Assembly: GCA_963756365.1 (NCBI GenBank)
Contig: CAVWNF010000003.1
Location: forward strand, 434,001-498,000
Length of the DNA stretch: 64,000 bases
From: WHTI01 sp963756365
GTDB taxonomy: Bacteria > Actinomycetota > CADDZG01 > WHSQ01
Direction: 5' to 3'
Below, one piece after another: positions 27,440 through 37,146 of the stretch (positions within the stretch are counted from its first letter, which is position 1; every line of letters starts with the position of its first letter). The notes beneath the pieces were generated by a model. The model made no database searches. It worked only from the letters and a program-made list of their open reading frames with translations, and was not told the DNA's origin. Made by a program: the position numbers and the translations under genes.

Positions 27440-28827
27440 CCCGGCGTCGAGACCTAGCCCTCGCGGTGTTCCTTGTGATCGTCGTCGCCGGTGGGGTGAC
27501 CTTCGACTTCATCTCGAACGACGTTGGCAGCCGGGAACGGTCTCCTATCGAGGGTGATCGCTTCCGATCCCGAGCGGTCTTCTGTCCTCCCGCCATCGGC
27601 GGCAACAAGTCGAACACCGCGTTCACTATCGCCTCAGGGGAGGGGACCGCCTCGACGGTTGGGCTCGCTCCTATCGTGCCGGAACCCCAGGACATACCTG
27701 CCGGGGAGATCCTCGTGCAGGAATCGTTGGGTGGGGATCCACTCGAGGTCGTCGGCTACGGCTCGGAGGTTGTCGCGACCGCCGCGACCTCGAAGCCATC
27801 CACTGGTGCGGGGGCGGCCCGGTGTGCTCCACGAGCCTCCGGACGGTGGTACTTCGCCGCTGGGTCGGCGTCCATCGACGCGGATGAACGCATCCTCGTT
27901 TACAACCCGTTCCCAGACGAAGCGGTCGTCACGCTGGCGTTGTTCACCCCTGGCGGTGAGAGAACCAGGACGGGACTCCAGGACGTGGCCGTACCAGCTC
28001 ACGAGTGGCGCTCGATCCCGATCAACGAAGTGATCCAGGTCAAGAAGACGCTGGCGGTCGAGGTCGTCGCTCGGCGCGGACGAGTCGTGGCATGGCGCGA
28101 GATGGTCATCGACAGCAAGGACCGGCCGGATGGCATCGAGTACGACCTGGGTGCGCCTGCCCCCGCTCTCAAGTGGTACTTCCCCGATGGGGCGGTGGGG
28201 GAGGGGGCCAACGAGACCTTGACGATCCTTAACCCGGGCGAGCGGGAGGCGACCGTAAGCATCGTCCTGGCTACGCCGGTCGAGACGCTGACGCCGCCGG
28301 ATCTCGTCGAGTATCCGATCCCTCCGCGCTCCCAGCAGGTGATCTCGATCGAGGAGTTCGCGGGTGGCAACAAGGATGGGATCGCTTCGGTGAGCGCGAT
28401 CGTCACGTCCGTTAACGGGGAACCGATAGTCGCCGAGCGAACTATCGCTATCTCGTCCGACGAGATGAGCGGGGAGTCCTCCGAGTTGGGGACGACGACC
28501 ACGTCGGCATCGTGGTTCCTCGGCCCCGCCGTTCTGTTCCCCGAGAATGACGCCGTGGCGATCATGGCTCCGGGTGGAGACGACGTGACACTAGATATCA
28601 GCATCCTGGTGAAGGGCTCGGGAGCGATCTCACCGCCGGAGCTACAGGGCCTGAAGATCCGGGCCGGGTCGCGCATCAAGGTTCCGATCGCCACATGGAC
28701 CAGGGGAAAGACGGCCGGAGTGATCGTGACCGGAGACTCGCCCGTCGTCGCCGAACGAACTGCCTATGCTGCAGGGGTTAACGACATCGCTTCCCTGATG
28801 GGGATCCCGATCAGGACGCTTCCCTAG
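27436..28827 (+). CDS. DUF5719 family exported protein
   Basis: 463 residues with an N-terminal helix (LALAVFLVIVVAGGVTF) and an extracytoplasmic part of repeated beta-sandwich-like segments (WYFAAGSASIDADERILVYNPF; WYFPDGAVGEGANETLTILNPG; WFLGPAVLFPENDAVAIMAPG), three similar units each opening with an aromatic-rich W(Y/F)F(A/P/L) motif. Family function unknown. It overlaps the giant glycosyltransferase by 4 bases (ATGA), so the two are co-translated. Its last 17 bases overlap the convergent amidotransferase gene. Confidence 0.8.
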   Translation: MTRRRDLALAVFLVIVVAGGVTFDFISNDVGSRERSPIEGDRFRSRAVFCPPAIGGNKSNTAFTIASGEGTASTVGLAPIVPEPQDIPAGEILVQESLGGDPLEVVGYGSEVVATAATSKPSTGAGAARCAPRASGRWYFAAGSASIDADERILVYNPFPDEAVVTLALFTPGGERTRTGLQDVAVPAHEWRSIPINEVIQVKKTLAVEVVARRGRVVAWREMVIDSKDRPDGIEYDLGAPAPALKWYFPDGAVGEGANETLTILNPGEREATVSIVLATPVETLTPPDLVEYPIPPRSQQVISIEEFAGGNKDGIASVSAIVTSVNGEPIVAERTIAISSDEMSGESSELGTTTTSASWFLGPAVLFPENDAVAIMAPGGDDVTLDISILVKGSGAISPPELQGLKIRAGSRIKVPIATWTRGKTAGVIVTGDSPVVAERTAYAAGVNDIASLMGIPIRTLP

Positions 28828-29599
28828 CGCTCCGTTCCTCGTACTTACGCGTTGCTTCGACGAACGCTCGGAACAGGTTCAGTTGCTTGTCGTCATTGGT
28901 CATCACCTCAGGGTGCCACTGCACACCAACGACCCAGGAGTGGCCCGAAGAAACGACCCCTTCTAGAACGCCGTCGTCGGACCACGCGACCTCTTCGAGA
29001 CCTTCGGCGACCACACCGAGGCCTTGGTGGTGGTGTGAGTTCACCTCGAGCTTCGCCCCACCGAGAGCGGAAGCTAGGACGCTTCGCTCCTTCACGCGCA
29101 TCCCGTGGATAGGTTCGGGGGTCGGGTAGCCGCGGTCATGGTCGATCCGCGTCGGTACGTCGAGCAGGTGTTGTTCCAACGTTCCGCCCAGGTGGACGTT
29201 GAGCATCTGCATCCCGTGGCAGATAGCGAGCACCGGGAGGTCCATCTCGAGTGCTCCGTCGAGCAACGTCCGTTCGTACTGATCGCGCCGGTCACTGATG
29301 TTCTGGGTCTTCTCATGACGGCTCTCGCCGTACATCTCGGGACCGATATCGCCCCCACCGGGAACCACGAGCCCGATGGCACCCTCTAGGGCACCCGCAT
29401 CGTCTGGCTCGAGCAGCTCGTGGAACTCGATCCCATCGGGGATCTGATGATCGGGAAGATCGAAGGCCGAATAGATGACGGGGTTCCCGCCAGCCGCACG
29501 GATCGATGCCGCATAAGGGGTCGGCGCGTGCCCCTGTCCCTCGCGCCACTGACCGATAACGACGATGTGTCCGCCGCCACTCGGACCGTTCTTAGGCAT
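28811..29599 (-). CDS. Class I glutamine amidotransferase-like hydrolase (PuuD-type)
   Basis: 262 residues of the peptidase C26 family: VVPGGGDIGPEMY, the nucleophile Cys127 in AICHGMQMLNVHLGGTL, and QWHPE near the end giving the His and Glu of the triad. PuuD-like enzymes split gamma-glutamyl bonds such as gamma-glutamyl-GABA. ATG 29599 follows AGGAGG at 4 bases. It is divergent from the cystathionine synthase gene; glutamyl-peptide recycling near transsulfuration genes is plausible but not shown. Confidence 0.88.
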   Translation of the reverse strand: MPKNGPSGGGHIVVIGQWREGQGHAPTPYAASIRAAGGNPVIYSAFDLPDHQIPDGIEFHELLEPDDAGALEGAIGLVVPGGGDIGPEMYGESRHEKTQNISDRRDQYERTLLDGALEMDLPVLAICHGMQMLNVHLGGTLEQHLLDVPTRIDHDRGYPTPEPIHGMRVKERSVLASALGGAKLEVNSHHHQGLGVVAEGLEEVAWSDDGVLEGVVSSGHSWVVGVQWHPEVMTNDDKQLNLFRAFVEATRKYEERSAREAS

Positions 29600-29659
29600 G
29601 CAACCTCCTGGAGCAGTAGCTTTATCGTGCTGGTTGAGACCCCAGAACTGAGGAGCTCG

Positions 29660-30808
29660 ATGACTCATCGTATGCGCTTCGAGACCGCCGCGATCCATGC
29701 TGGACAGGAGCCGGACCCAACGACCGGAGCGGCGGTGGTGCCGATCTATCAGACGTCCACCTACGCCCAAGAGGGGGTTGGGGAGCACAAGGGCTACGAG
29801 TACTCCCGGACGGACAACCCCACACGGCATGCACTCGAGACCTGCCTAGCTGCTCTTGAGGGCACGACTCATGCATGCACGTTCGGTTCGGGCATGGCCG
29901 CAACGACGACGCTCGCGATGACCCTCAAGGGCGGAGATCGGGTCCTGATCGCCGACGATGTCTACGGGGGGACGTACCGGCTCTTCGCCAAGGTTCTCTC
30001 CGAGGTCGGCATCAGGTTCGCGACGGTAGACATGACGGATCTGAAGGCGGTTGAGGATGCGGTCGCCGAGGGTTGTCAGCTCCTGATCGTCGAGACCCCC
30101 GGGAATCCGATGCTCAAGGTGCTCGACATCGAGAGCCTGGCCCGGATCGCCCACGCTAATGGCGCCCTCCTGGCCGTCGACAACACGTTCGCAACCATGT
30201 ATCTCCAGCGCCCGCTGGACTTCGGCGCAGACGTTGTCATCTATTCGGCCACCAAGTACCTGGGTGGCCATTCGGATCTCGTAGCTGGCGCGCTCGTCAC
30301 GGGAGATGACGCGCTCGCCGAACGGCTCCGATTCCTGCAGAACTCCATCGGAGCGATCCCTGGCCCGTTCGATTCATGGCTGATGTTGAGAGGCCTCAAG
30401 ACGCTGGGTATCCGGATGAGGGCGCACAGCGCGGGTGCAGCGACGATCGCCGAGTGGTTAACCCAACGCGACGATGTGTCCGGCGTGAACTATCCAGGCA
30501 TCGAGGGGTCGCCTGGCTACGACCTCGCGGTCAAACAGATGAGCGCCCAAGGTGAGCCACTGTTCGGCGGGATGCTCTCGTTCGAAGCAGCCACTGAGGA
30601 GAAGGCCCTATCTATATGCGAGAGCACCGAGCTGTTCTTCCTCGCCGAGTCCCTCGGAGGGGTCGAGTCGTTGATCGAGCACCCCGGCCGGATGACGCAT
30701 GCGAGCCTCGCTGGGTCGGGGATCGAGGTGTCTCCTCGTCTCGTCAGGCTGTCGGTCGGGATCGAACACCCTGACGATCTCATCGCCGACCTCGAGCGTG
30801 CGTTCTAG
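29660..30808 (+). CDS. metB: Cystathionine gamma-synthase/lyase (PLP)
   Basis: 382 residues, Cys/Met metabolism PLP family: GYEYSRTDNPTRHALE, FGSGMAA, ADDVYGGTYRLF, ETPGNPMLKVLDI, and the PLP lysine Lys199 in YSATKYLGGHSDLVAGA. It either makes cystathionine from an activated homoserine or cleaves it to cysteine; synthase and lyase cannot be separated by eye. The convergent neighbour is cystathionine beta-synthase, so a reverse transsulfuration pair is attractive. ATG 29660 with AGGAG 4 bases upstream. The two genes end 3 bases apart. Confidence 0.87.
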   Translation: MTHRMRFETAAIHAGQEPDPTTGAAVVPIYQTSTYAQEGVGEHKGYEYSRTDNPTRHALETCLAALEGTTHACTFGSGMAATTTLAMTLKGGDRVLIADDVYGGTYRLFAKVLSEVGIRFATVDMTDLKAVEDAVAEGCQLLIVETPGNPMLKVLDIESLARIAHANGALLAVDNTFATMYLQRPLDFGADVVIYSATKYLGGHSDLVAGALVTGDDALAERLRFLQNSIGAIPGPFDSWLMLRGLKTLGIRMRAHSAGAATIAEWLTQRDDVSGVNYPGIEGSPGYDLAVKQMSAQGEPLFGGMLSFEAATEEKALSICESTELFFLAESLGGVESLIEHPGRMTHASLAGSGIEVSPRLVRLSVGIEHPDDLIADLERAF

Positions 30809-30811
30809 GCG

Positions 30812-32201
30812 TCAGTTGCGCTTCTGGTGCGCGAGGAACTCAAGCAGGTCTGCTCGCGTCAGGACGCCGGTCGGGCGGTTGCCGTCCGCGACTACCAGAG
30901 CCTCTGCTCCCTGCGAGAGAGCCTCGAACATCTCGTCGACACCCGCCATCGACTGGACCACCGGAAGCGGTTGCCCCATGACGGTCTGAACGTCTGCGTC
31001 GATCGCCGATGGGTCCTTGAACACGGTGTCGAGAAGATCGCGTTCGTTCACCTGACCAACGATCTGTCCGAGTTCGTCGACACTTACGTCCTCACCGACG
31101 AGCAGCTGTGAGACCCCGTATTCCTGGAGCATGTCGATCAGCGCGTCCGACCTTCTCGGTGCGAGGTACCGCGATGATGTCGGGCATCTCGTTATCGAGT
31201 CGGCGCTTCTCGCCCAGCACCTGGGCGATCTTCGCTTTCGAAGTCGGGCGCTCGATGAATCCGTATTGCGCCATCCACGTTTCGTTGTAGAGCTTGGAGA
31301 GGTAACTCTTTCCCGAGTCGGGCAGTATGACGACGACGATGTCGTCGGGCCCAAGCTCCTTCGCTACCTCGAGGGCCGCCCACATCGCGGTGCCGCACGA
31401 CCCACCGACGAGAACGCCTTCGACCTGCGTCATCTTGCGCGCGGTCAGGAATGCGTCCTTGTCGCTGACCGTGAACCACCGGTCCACCACTGTCGGATCG
31501 AACGTCTCGGGATAGAAGTCCTCTCCGATCCCCTCGGTGAGATAGGGACGGGCTTCCGAGCCGGTGTAGAGGGAACCCTCTGGATCGGCTCCCACTATGA
31601 CCACGTCGGGATTCTGTTCCTTGAGATAGCGGGCACACCCGGTGATCGTTCCGCCCGTGCCGACACCGACCACGAGGTGGGTGATCCTGCCGTCGGTCTG
31701 TTCCCAGATCTCGGGCCCGGTCGTCTCGTAGTGCGTTAGAGGGTTGTTCTGGTTGAAGTACTGGTTGGGCTGGAACGCCCCGGGGGTTTCCTCGGCGAGT
31801 CGGTCAGCCACCCGGTAGTAGGACTCGGGATGGTCGGGAGGTACGGCGGTGGGGCAGATAACGACATCCGCACCGTACGCGCGGAGGAGCGAGATCTTCT
31901 CCTGGGACATCTTGTCGGGCATTGTGAAGATGCAGTTGTAGCCCTTGAGGGCGGCTGCGATCGCGAGGCCGACACCCGTGTTGCCTGAGGTCGGCTCGAC
32001 GATGGTGCCCCCGGGCTTGAGCTTGCCTTCCCTCTCCGCCGCCTCGATCATCCGGATGCCGATCCGGTCCTTGACGCTGCCGCCCGGGTTCAGCATCTCG
32101 AGCTTCGCGGCCACCGTGCAGGTGACATCTGGCGCCATCCGCGAGATCCGCAGAAGGGGCGTGTTTCCCATCAGTTCGGTGAGCGAGTCGTGGATATCCA
32201 T
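30812..32201 (-). CDS. cbs: Cystathionine beta-synthase with CBS-domain pair, +1 frameshifted
   Basis: The PLP domain (residues 1-about 345) is intact: LMGNTPLLRI, Lys44 in NPGGSVKDRIG, PTSGNTGVGLAIAA, VVGVGTGGTITG and LPDSGKSYLSK. The C-terminal CBS pair (SDALIDMLQEYGVSQL, VNERDLLDTVF, VVADGNRPTGVLTRADLLEFL) is in the next frame after one extra base in 31145-31152. Repaired length is 462 residues, usual for actinobacterial Cbs. It condenses serine with homocysteine; the CBS pair normally binds a regulatory adenosyl ligand. As given, only the catalytic domain would be made. ATG 32201 matches family starts. Confidence 0.87.
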
Positions 32202-32407
32202 GCCTCGATGGTTCACCACAGAGCGTCTTTCGGCAAGCAGGTGCAACCTCGGGGCCTCTCGCGGCGTCTATCGGGTAGTGGGCCCGATCGATGGGGCCTT
32301 GAACGATCGCCACGTCCAGGTACCCTTATGGGCTCGGTGAGGTGACGATGCGGTTGTTGACCGGATCGGATGGCCGTACAGAAACGTATAGAAAGAAGGA
32401 AGTTCAG

Positions 32408-33560
32408 ATGGGCGATAGCACCTCCGAAGGCCGCAGATGGTCATTCCGACCTGGCAAGAAGACGGCCATCGCGTTCTCGATAGTCATGGGTCTGGGTCTC
32501 ATGGGCCTGGCGGGGATCTCGTACGCCACCTACGACTACTCAAGTGATTACGAGGGGCGCATCCTTCCCGGCGCCGAGATCGCTGGCGTCGATGTATCGG
32601 GGATGACCAAGAGGCAAGCCATCTCCGCGGTCCGGGCTGCGATGGACGACGAGATGAGCCACCCGATAGACATCACGTGGCGTGACCACTCGTGGACCGC
32701 GTCGAAGGCTGACCTCGGGGCACGGCTCGATGTCAGAGCTGCCGTACAGGCTGCCCTGGCGGCCAGCGAAGAGGCGTCTTTCATGCAGCGTGCCAGGATG
32801 CGCGTTTTCGGGGACGAACTCGATTTCAGCCACCCGGTCGCGATCAGGTTCCCGATGCGAGGCATCCGGGGGTTCGTGGCCGGGATCTCGTCAGACTTCT
32901 CGACCGAGCCGCGCGATGCGTCGATCGATTACTCGTCCGGGTGGATCAAGTTCAAGGACGAGCGCGAGGGCAGACAGGTTCTCGTCAAGAAGAGCGCTCG
33001 CGCACTGTCGGCCGCGCTTGAGGTCGGCGAGGAGGCCGCCGAACTTGAGGTCGCAACCGTCGCCCCCGAGATCACCTCAGACGCTTACAAGAAGGTCCTG
33101 CTGGTCCACATCGGCGAGAACAAGCTCTATCTCTACGAGAAGGGCAAGATCACGAATGAGTGGACCGTCGCTACCGGGATGCCGGAGTACATGACTCCCA
33201 CGGGTGAGTTCTCGATCGAGCTCAAGCGCTACATGCCGACCTGGGTCAATCCTCATCCGGATGACGACTGGGGCAAGAGCATGCCGCTGTCGATCCCACC
33301 GGGACCGAACAATCCTCTCGGCCTGCGGGCACTGAACTGGACCGCTCCGAATATCCGCTTCCACGGAACTCCCGCGACCTACTCGCTCGGCTACAACGCT
33401 TCGCACGGTTGCGTCCGGATGGCGAACGAGGATGTCATCGAGCTCTACGACATGATCGACGTCGGGCACCCCGATCATCTCGGTCTTGTACGGAGATCTC
33501 CGCCCCCTCGGTTCGGCGGCTGCTTCCCCCGAGCCATCGGCCGAGAACTCTGCCGATTAG
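32408..33560 (+). CDS. L,D-transpeptidase with peptidoglycan-binding-4 domain, +1 frameshift near end
   Basis: A membrane-anchored wall cross-linking enzyme. A cytoplasmic basic start, one helix (TAIAFSIVMGLGLMGLAGISY) and a PG_binding_4-like domain (GAEIAGVDVSGMTKRQAISAV) precede the YkuD domain (VLLVHIGENKLYLYEKGK to the end) with HGTPATYSLGYNASHGCVRM and catalytic Cys335. One extra base in 33461-33467 shifts the last 30 residues; the other frame gives GTPIISVLYG and stops at 33560, a normal YkuD ending (383 residues). ATG 32408 follows GAAGGAAG. It makes 3-3 cross-links or anchors proteins to peptidoglycan. Confidence 0.87.
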
Positions 33561-33609
33561 GGTCGCGAAACTTCGTCTCGAGAGCGCGAAAGAAATCGTG
33601 GCAAGGGGC

Positions 33610-33702
33610 TTGCACGGCGGCGGATGATTATCTATCTTGCAGATGTGTCCCGCAGGGATAAGTAGGCTCCGGCCGAAAGTCACTGCGGGGCACATTTTGT
33701 TT
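33610..33702 (+). ncRNA. Candidate small RNA with promoter and terminator
   Basis: TTGCAC (33610-33615) and TATCTT (33633-33638), spaced by exactly 17 bases, form the most consensus-like promoter noticed in the window. Transcription from about 33645 would give a roughly 58-base RNA: GTGTCCCGCAG (33645-33655) pairs with CTGCGGGGCAC (33683-33693) over 11 positions with one wobble, enclosing a smaller GGC/GCC hairpin, and is followed by ATTTTGTTT. That is an intrinsic terminator shape. No open frame of note lies inside. Expression, target and family are unknown. Confidence 0.5.
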
Positions 33703-33703
33703 G

Positions 33704-33725
33704 GCGGATCGCCGAGGCGATCCGC
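33704..33725. terminator. Perfect 9-bp hairpin
   Basis: GCGGATCGC, loop CGAG, GCGATCCGC, followed by TTCTGTGTTT. It is a likely second terminator between convergent genes. Confidence 0.55.
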
Positions 33726-33788
33726 TTCTGTGTTTCCGGGGTGCCTAGTCTGGCATCGAGTCCCCGGCTTCTGTATTTCCGGGGTGCC
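33724..33788. repeat. Pair of 22-base direct repeats
   Basis: GCTTCTGTGTTTCCGGGGTG plus CC at 33724-33745 recurs at 33767-33788 with one mismatch (A for G at position 9), 43 bases apart start to start. The function is unknown; with only two units, CRISPR is excluded. Confidence 0.6.
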
Positions 33789-33789
33789 G

Positions 33790-33838
33790 TTCTGGGCGTG
33801 AAAACGGCCAACCGCAGGGGGCCCGGTCACGCCCAGAA
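33790..33838. repeat. 12-bp perfect inverted repeat
   Basis: TTCTGGGCGTGA (33790-33801) and TCACGCCCAGAA (33827-33838) around a 25-base GC-rich loop. It could act as a terminator for the minus-strand hydrolase mRNA that ends 53 bases away, or be the end of a small mobile element remnant. Confidence 0.5.
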
Positions 33839-33891
33839 TTACAAAAGCTCGGTTAGGTACGGGGGGTTACACAACCCTCGCCGGGACCGGC

Positions 33892-34699
33892 TCAGAGCAG
33901 GGTTTTGAGGAAGGCGCTCAGGCGGTCGTTGAAGGGCTGCATCTCCTCGACCATGAGGCCGTGGCCGGTTTCGAAGGTAGCCAGTTCGGCCCCTGGGATG
34001 GCGGCCGCGATCTCTTCCTGGGCGAAGTAGGGAACCATCATGTCGATCTTGCCGCCCATGACGAGGGTCGGGACCGAGATCTCGCCCAGCCTTGAGAGGA
34101 CATCGTGTTTGTCGACGGCGTCGAGTTGGGCGAGGAGGATCTCGGGGCTCGCCACATCCTCGGTTCCGGTCATCTCGAACGCCTGCATCATCCTGTCGAT
34201 GATCTCGGAGCCGACCTCGAAGAACTGTGGGGAGAACATCCTGACGATGCCGGCCTCGGTCATCGCTTCGGATCCCCCCGCCGCGATGATCCGTCGCGAC
34301 AGATTGGATTGTCGGGCCATGAACTCGATCGGGCGGGCCCATGTGATCGCCAGGACGAGGGCCGAGCAGCGTTCGGGGTGATCGAGTACCAACCGCTGAG
34401 CGATGGCACCGCCCATCGAGGTTCCGAAGATGACGGATCTGGTCGATCCCTAGATGGTCGAGGAGTCGGATCGCGTCGTCGGCCATCTCTTCGATGGTGG
34501 TTGCGGGGGCGCCGGTCGAACGACCAACCCCTCGGTTATCGAAGGTGATGAACCGATGAGTCTCGGTCACGGCCGGGAGTTGTGCCGCCCAGAAGCGTTG
34601 GTCGAGTCCGAAGCCCATGATCCCGAGAACGGGTGGGCCCTGCGGATCTCCGTGCTCTTTGTAGTGGATCGTCATGTCGTCGAACTCGGCAAGCGGCAT
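33892..34699 (-). CDS. Alpha/beta hydrolase, +1 frameshifted
   Basis: The N-terminal 89 residues (DDMTIHYKEHGDPQGPPVLGIMGFGLDQRFW, FDNRGVGRS) are in one frame; the rest, from IFGTSMGGAIAQRLVLDHPER (nucleophile Ser in GTSMGG) to ETGHGLMVEEMQPF (catalytic His), is in the next. One extra base in 34428-34436 explains it; the repaired enzyme has 268 residues. It is related to haloperoxidase/esterase-type hydrolases; substrate unknown. Its promoter is leaderless-type (TACGAT, 6 bases before ATG 34699). Confidence 0.83.
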
Positions 34700-34711
34700 C
34701 GGGTAATCGTA
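34697..34711 (-). promoter_or_regulatory. Leaderless-type promoter of the hydrolase
   Basis: TACGAT on the minus strand (34711-34706) with a 6-base spacer to ATG 34699; no ribosome site. Confidence 0.4.
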
Positions 34712-34769
34712 CGCTGCGCCGCCTTGACATCGCTCCTCGTCCTCTCCGACTAGTCTTCGGTGACTTCTG

Positions 34770-35504
34770 ATGCCGAAACCCTCGAAGAGAGATTCTCAGC
34801 GACTCGTCCTGACCGCCCGCGGTCTTGTGAAGCGCTACGGCGACGCGGTTGCGCTCGGGGGCATCGATGTAGAACTCCGCTCTGGCGAGTGCCTTGCCCT
34901 GATCGGACACAACGGCTCGGGGAAGACGACGGCGATGCGCTTGATCGCGGGATTGATGGAACCGTCTGAAGGCTCGGTGAAGGTCAAGGGGATCGATGTT
35001 CACGGAGCTGCGGGCAACCCGATCATCCGATCTGCGATCGCGTTCGCTCCCGACAATCCCGTCTTGTACGACGACCTCACTGTCGAGGAGCATCTGATCC
35101 TCACCGCGCTGGCTCACGGGGTCGTCGATGACCTCGATGAGCGGATCGACAAGGTTCTCGACGATCTAGGCCTCGACTCGAGGCGCGACTACCTGCCCCC
35201 ACAGCTATCGCGAGGGATGAAACAGAAGACGTCGATAGCCTGCGCACTGATCAGACCCCTCGAGATCCTCTTGCTCGACGAGCCCGTAGTGGGTCTCGAC
35301 CCCCCCTCCCAGCGGCTGCTGAAGGAAGAGATCGGCCGGTTCCTGGCTGACGATGTTGCGGTCCTGCTCACGACCCACCAGATCGAGTTCGCTCGCGGGC
35401 TGGCTGCGCGCGCCATGATCTTGGATGACGGCGTGTGCGTTATCGAGGGCCCGTTCGATGAGGTCATCGATTCTGAAGAGGCTGCGGCGTTGAGGTTGGT
35501 GTGA
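34770..35504 (+). CDS. ABC transporter ATP-binding protein
   Basis: 244 residues with Walker A GHNGSGKTT, a Q-loop region AFAPDNPVLYDDLTV, signature LSRGMKQKTSIACAL, Walker B ILLLDEPVVGLDP and the switch His (TTHQ). It belongs to the exporter-type ATPases of the CcmA/YxlF-like group. The GTG of the permease overlaps its stop, so they form one complex. The signature LSRG instead of LSGG is common in this group. Confidence 0.9.
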   Translation: MPKPSKRDSQRLVLTARGLVKRYGDAVALGGIDVELRSGECLALIGHNGSGKTTAMRLIAGLMEPSEGSVKVKGIDVHGAAGNPIIRSAIAFAPDNPVLYDDLTVEEHLILTALAHGVVDDLDERIDKVLDDLGLDSRRDYLPPQLSRGMKQKTSIACALIRPLEILLLDEPVVGLDPPSQRLLKEEIGRFLADDVAVLLTTHQIEFARGLAARAMILDDGVCVIEGPFDEVIDSEEAAALRLV

Positions 35505-37095
35505 GTTCGGTCCCGCTTCATCCCCACGAGACGCTTGCGTTCCTGAAAGCGAGTCGACGGAGTAATCACCAGGGGCGCTCACTGTTCGACCGCCTCTACT
35601 CGCTCTATCTCGGGGCCTTCGTTTTCTGCCTCATCGGGGTGCTGGCGTACACCGCTCTTAGGGATCGGCCCTTTACCCCCGAAGCCGCGACCGATGCGAT
35701 CGAGAAGCTTCCCTTCATCCTTGCGAGCCTCTTCTGCCTCGCTGTGATCGCGGCGCTCAGGTTCGCGACGTGGCAGGGCCCGGTCTCGTTCTCCAGACCG
35801 GATGTTCCGTTCCTTCTTTCTAGCCCGCTGTCGCGTTCGGAGTTGGTTCGCCCGAAACTCGTTGGCGGCCTGACCTTCGGTGCCGCGGCGGGTTTCCTTG
35901 GGGGCATGGCTGCGTTCGTCTTCCTCCAGGCGAAACTCTTCGAGTGACGCGGGCCCCCTTCTCGCCGCTACCACGGTTGCACCGGCGCTCCTTGGTGTCC
36001 TCCTGGTTGGCCTCTCGTGGCACGTCGAGTCGTCGATCCGGCGCGCTCGGTGGGTCGTTAGATGGGGTTGGGTGCTGTTCGTCGGAGCCGGAGCGCTGGC
36101 GCTCGGGATGCGCTCCGGGGCCTCCGGCCTTGACGTGATCGCCCTGTGGTCGGGCCCGTGGGGTTGGACCGCCCAACCGATCGTGGCCGCAGCAGGGGGA
36201 GATGCTCCTCTGTGGCCCCTGGCGACTGGGCTCCTCACTCTCTCGGCGGTGGCAGCGGCGATCAGCGCGGTACGGAGTGCCGACGCCGCGTCGACCGAGG
36301 AACTGGCACGCCGAGCCGGACTGCGTTCGGGCCTCTCCGCTGCTCTTTACGTTCAGGACTTCAGAGGTGTTGCGATGCTCGGACGCGAGGCGAAGCGGGC
36401 GTTGTTCGCACCTCGGAAGCGGAAGGTACGGCGACCGAACCGGGCCCTGTTGGTCGTCCCGTGGAGGGACGCCGTGGCGCTCCTGCGGGCCCCGAGCCGC
36501 ATCGTGTGGGCAGGGGCCATGGTCGCCATCGCCACTCTCGTGGTAGCTCCTTCGGGCGGACATCCGGCGGCCGTTGTGCTCGCGATCGCCCTCACTTACA
36601 TGGCCGCGGGGCGGCTCGTGGAGACGATCCGGCAGGAAGCCGATGACCCCGATGCCTCGACTCGGTTGCCATGGTCATTCGGTGACTTGATCCTCATGCA
36701 CTCGCTGGTTCCCGCGGTCGCTCCTCGCGGTGCTCGGATGGATAGCTGTCGCCATCGCGGCGTTGGAGGGTGTGCTTGATAACGCCGCGGTTCTACCCTC
36801 GCTCGGCCTCGTGTTGTTGGCGTCTCCCATGCTGTCGTTCTGTGCTGCGGGGATCGCGCAGAGGGGACGACTGCCGATCGAGCTCGTCCTCTACGGCTCC
36901 GAGATGGTCTTCATGTGGTACTCGGCTGGTCCCTTGCTGGCGATGATCTCCGTGGGCATCCCCGTCGCGGCCATGATCGGGAACCTGCATCAAGGACTGA
37001 GCGTGGCCCAGTCGGCGTCCTCGGCTGCTTTCTTCCTAGCGTTCAGCCTTGCGTCCGGCATCTTCCTCCTGCGCCGCCGCCAGCCCAAGTTTTAG
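35501..37095 (+). CDS. ABC transporter permease, two +1 frameshifts
   Basis: A multi-helix membrane protein in three frames. Part one (35501-35944) has helices LGAFVFCLIGVLAYTAL and LPFILASLFCLAVIAAL and the conserved PDVPFLLSSPLSRSELVRPKL; part two follows after TTC GAG TGA C at 35945, where skipping one T gives LFEDAGPLLAATTVAP; part three follows one extra C at 36709-36714 (LVPRSLLAVLGWIAVAI). The repaired protein has about 530 residues and resembles actinobacterial ABC-2-like exporter permeases with DUF6297-like layout (family uncertain). It pairs with the ATPase upstream. Substrate unknown. Confidence 0.72.
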
Positions 37096-37130
37096 TAGTC
37101 CGAATCCGGCTGGGGGCATGATTCTTCGCG

Positions 37131-37146
37131 TACCGTCCCAGGGATG
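37131..37146 (+). promoter_or_regulatory. Leaderless-type promoter of the DUF3499 gene
   Basis: TACCGT with a 7-base spacer to ATG 37144. Confidence 0.4.

Larger units (their letters stand above)
33561..33891. other. 331-base gene-free structured intergenic region
   Basis: Lies between the convergent transpeptidase and hydrolase genes. It holds a consensus-like promoter, a candidate small RNA with terminator, a second hairpin, a pair of 22-base direct repeats and a 12-bp inverted repeat, each listed separately. Confidence 0.6.

Noticed and set aside
33724..33788. Two near-identical 22-base repeats as a mini CRISPR array
   Set aside because: Only two units, a 21-base spacer with no further copies and no cas genes.
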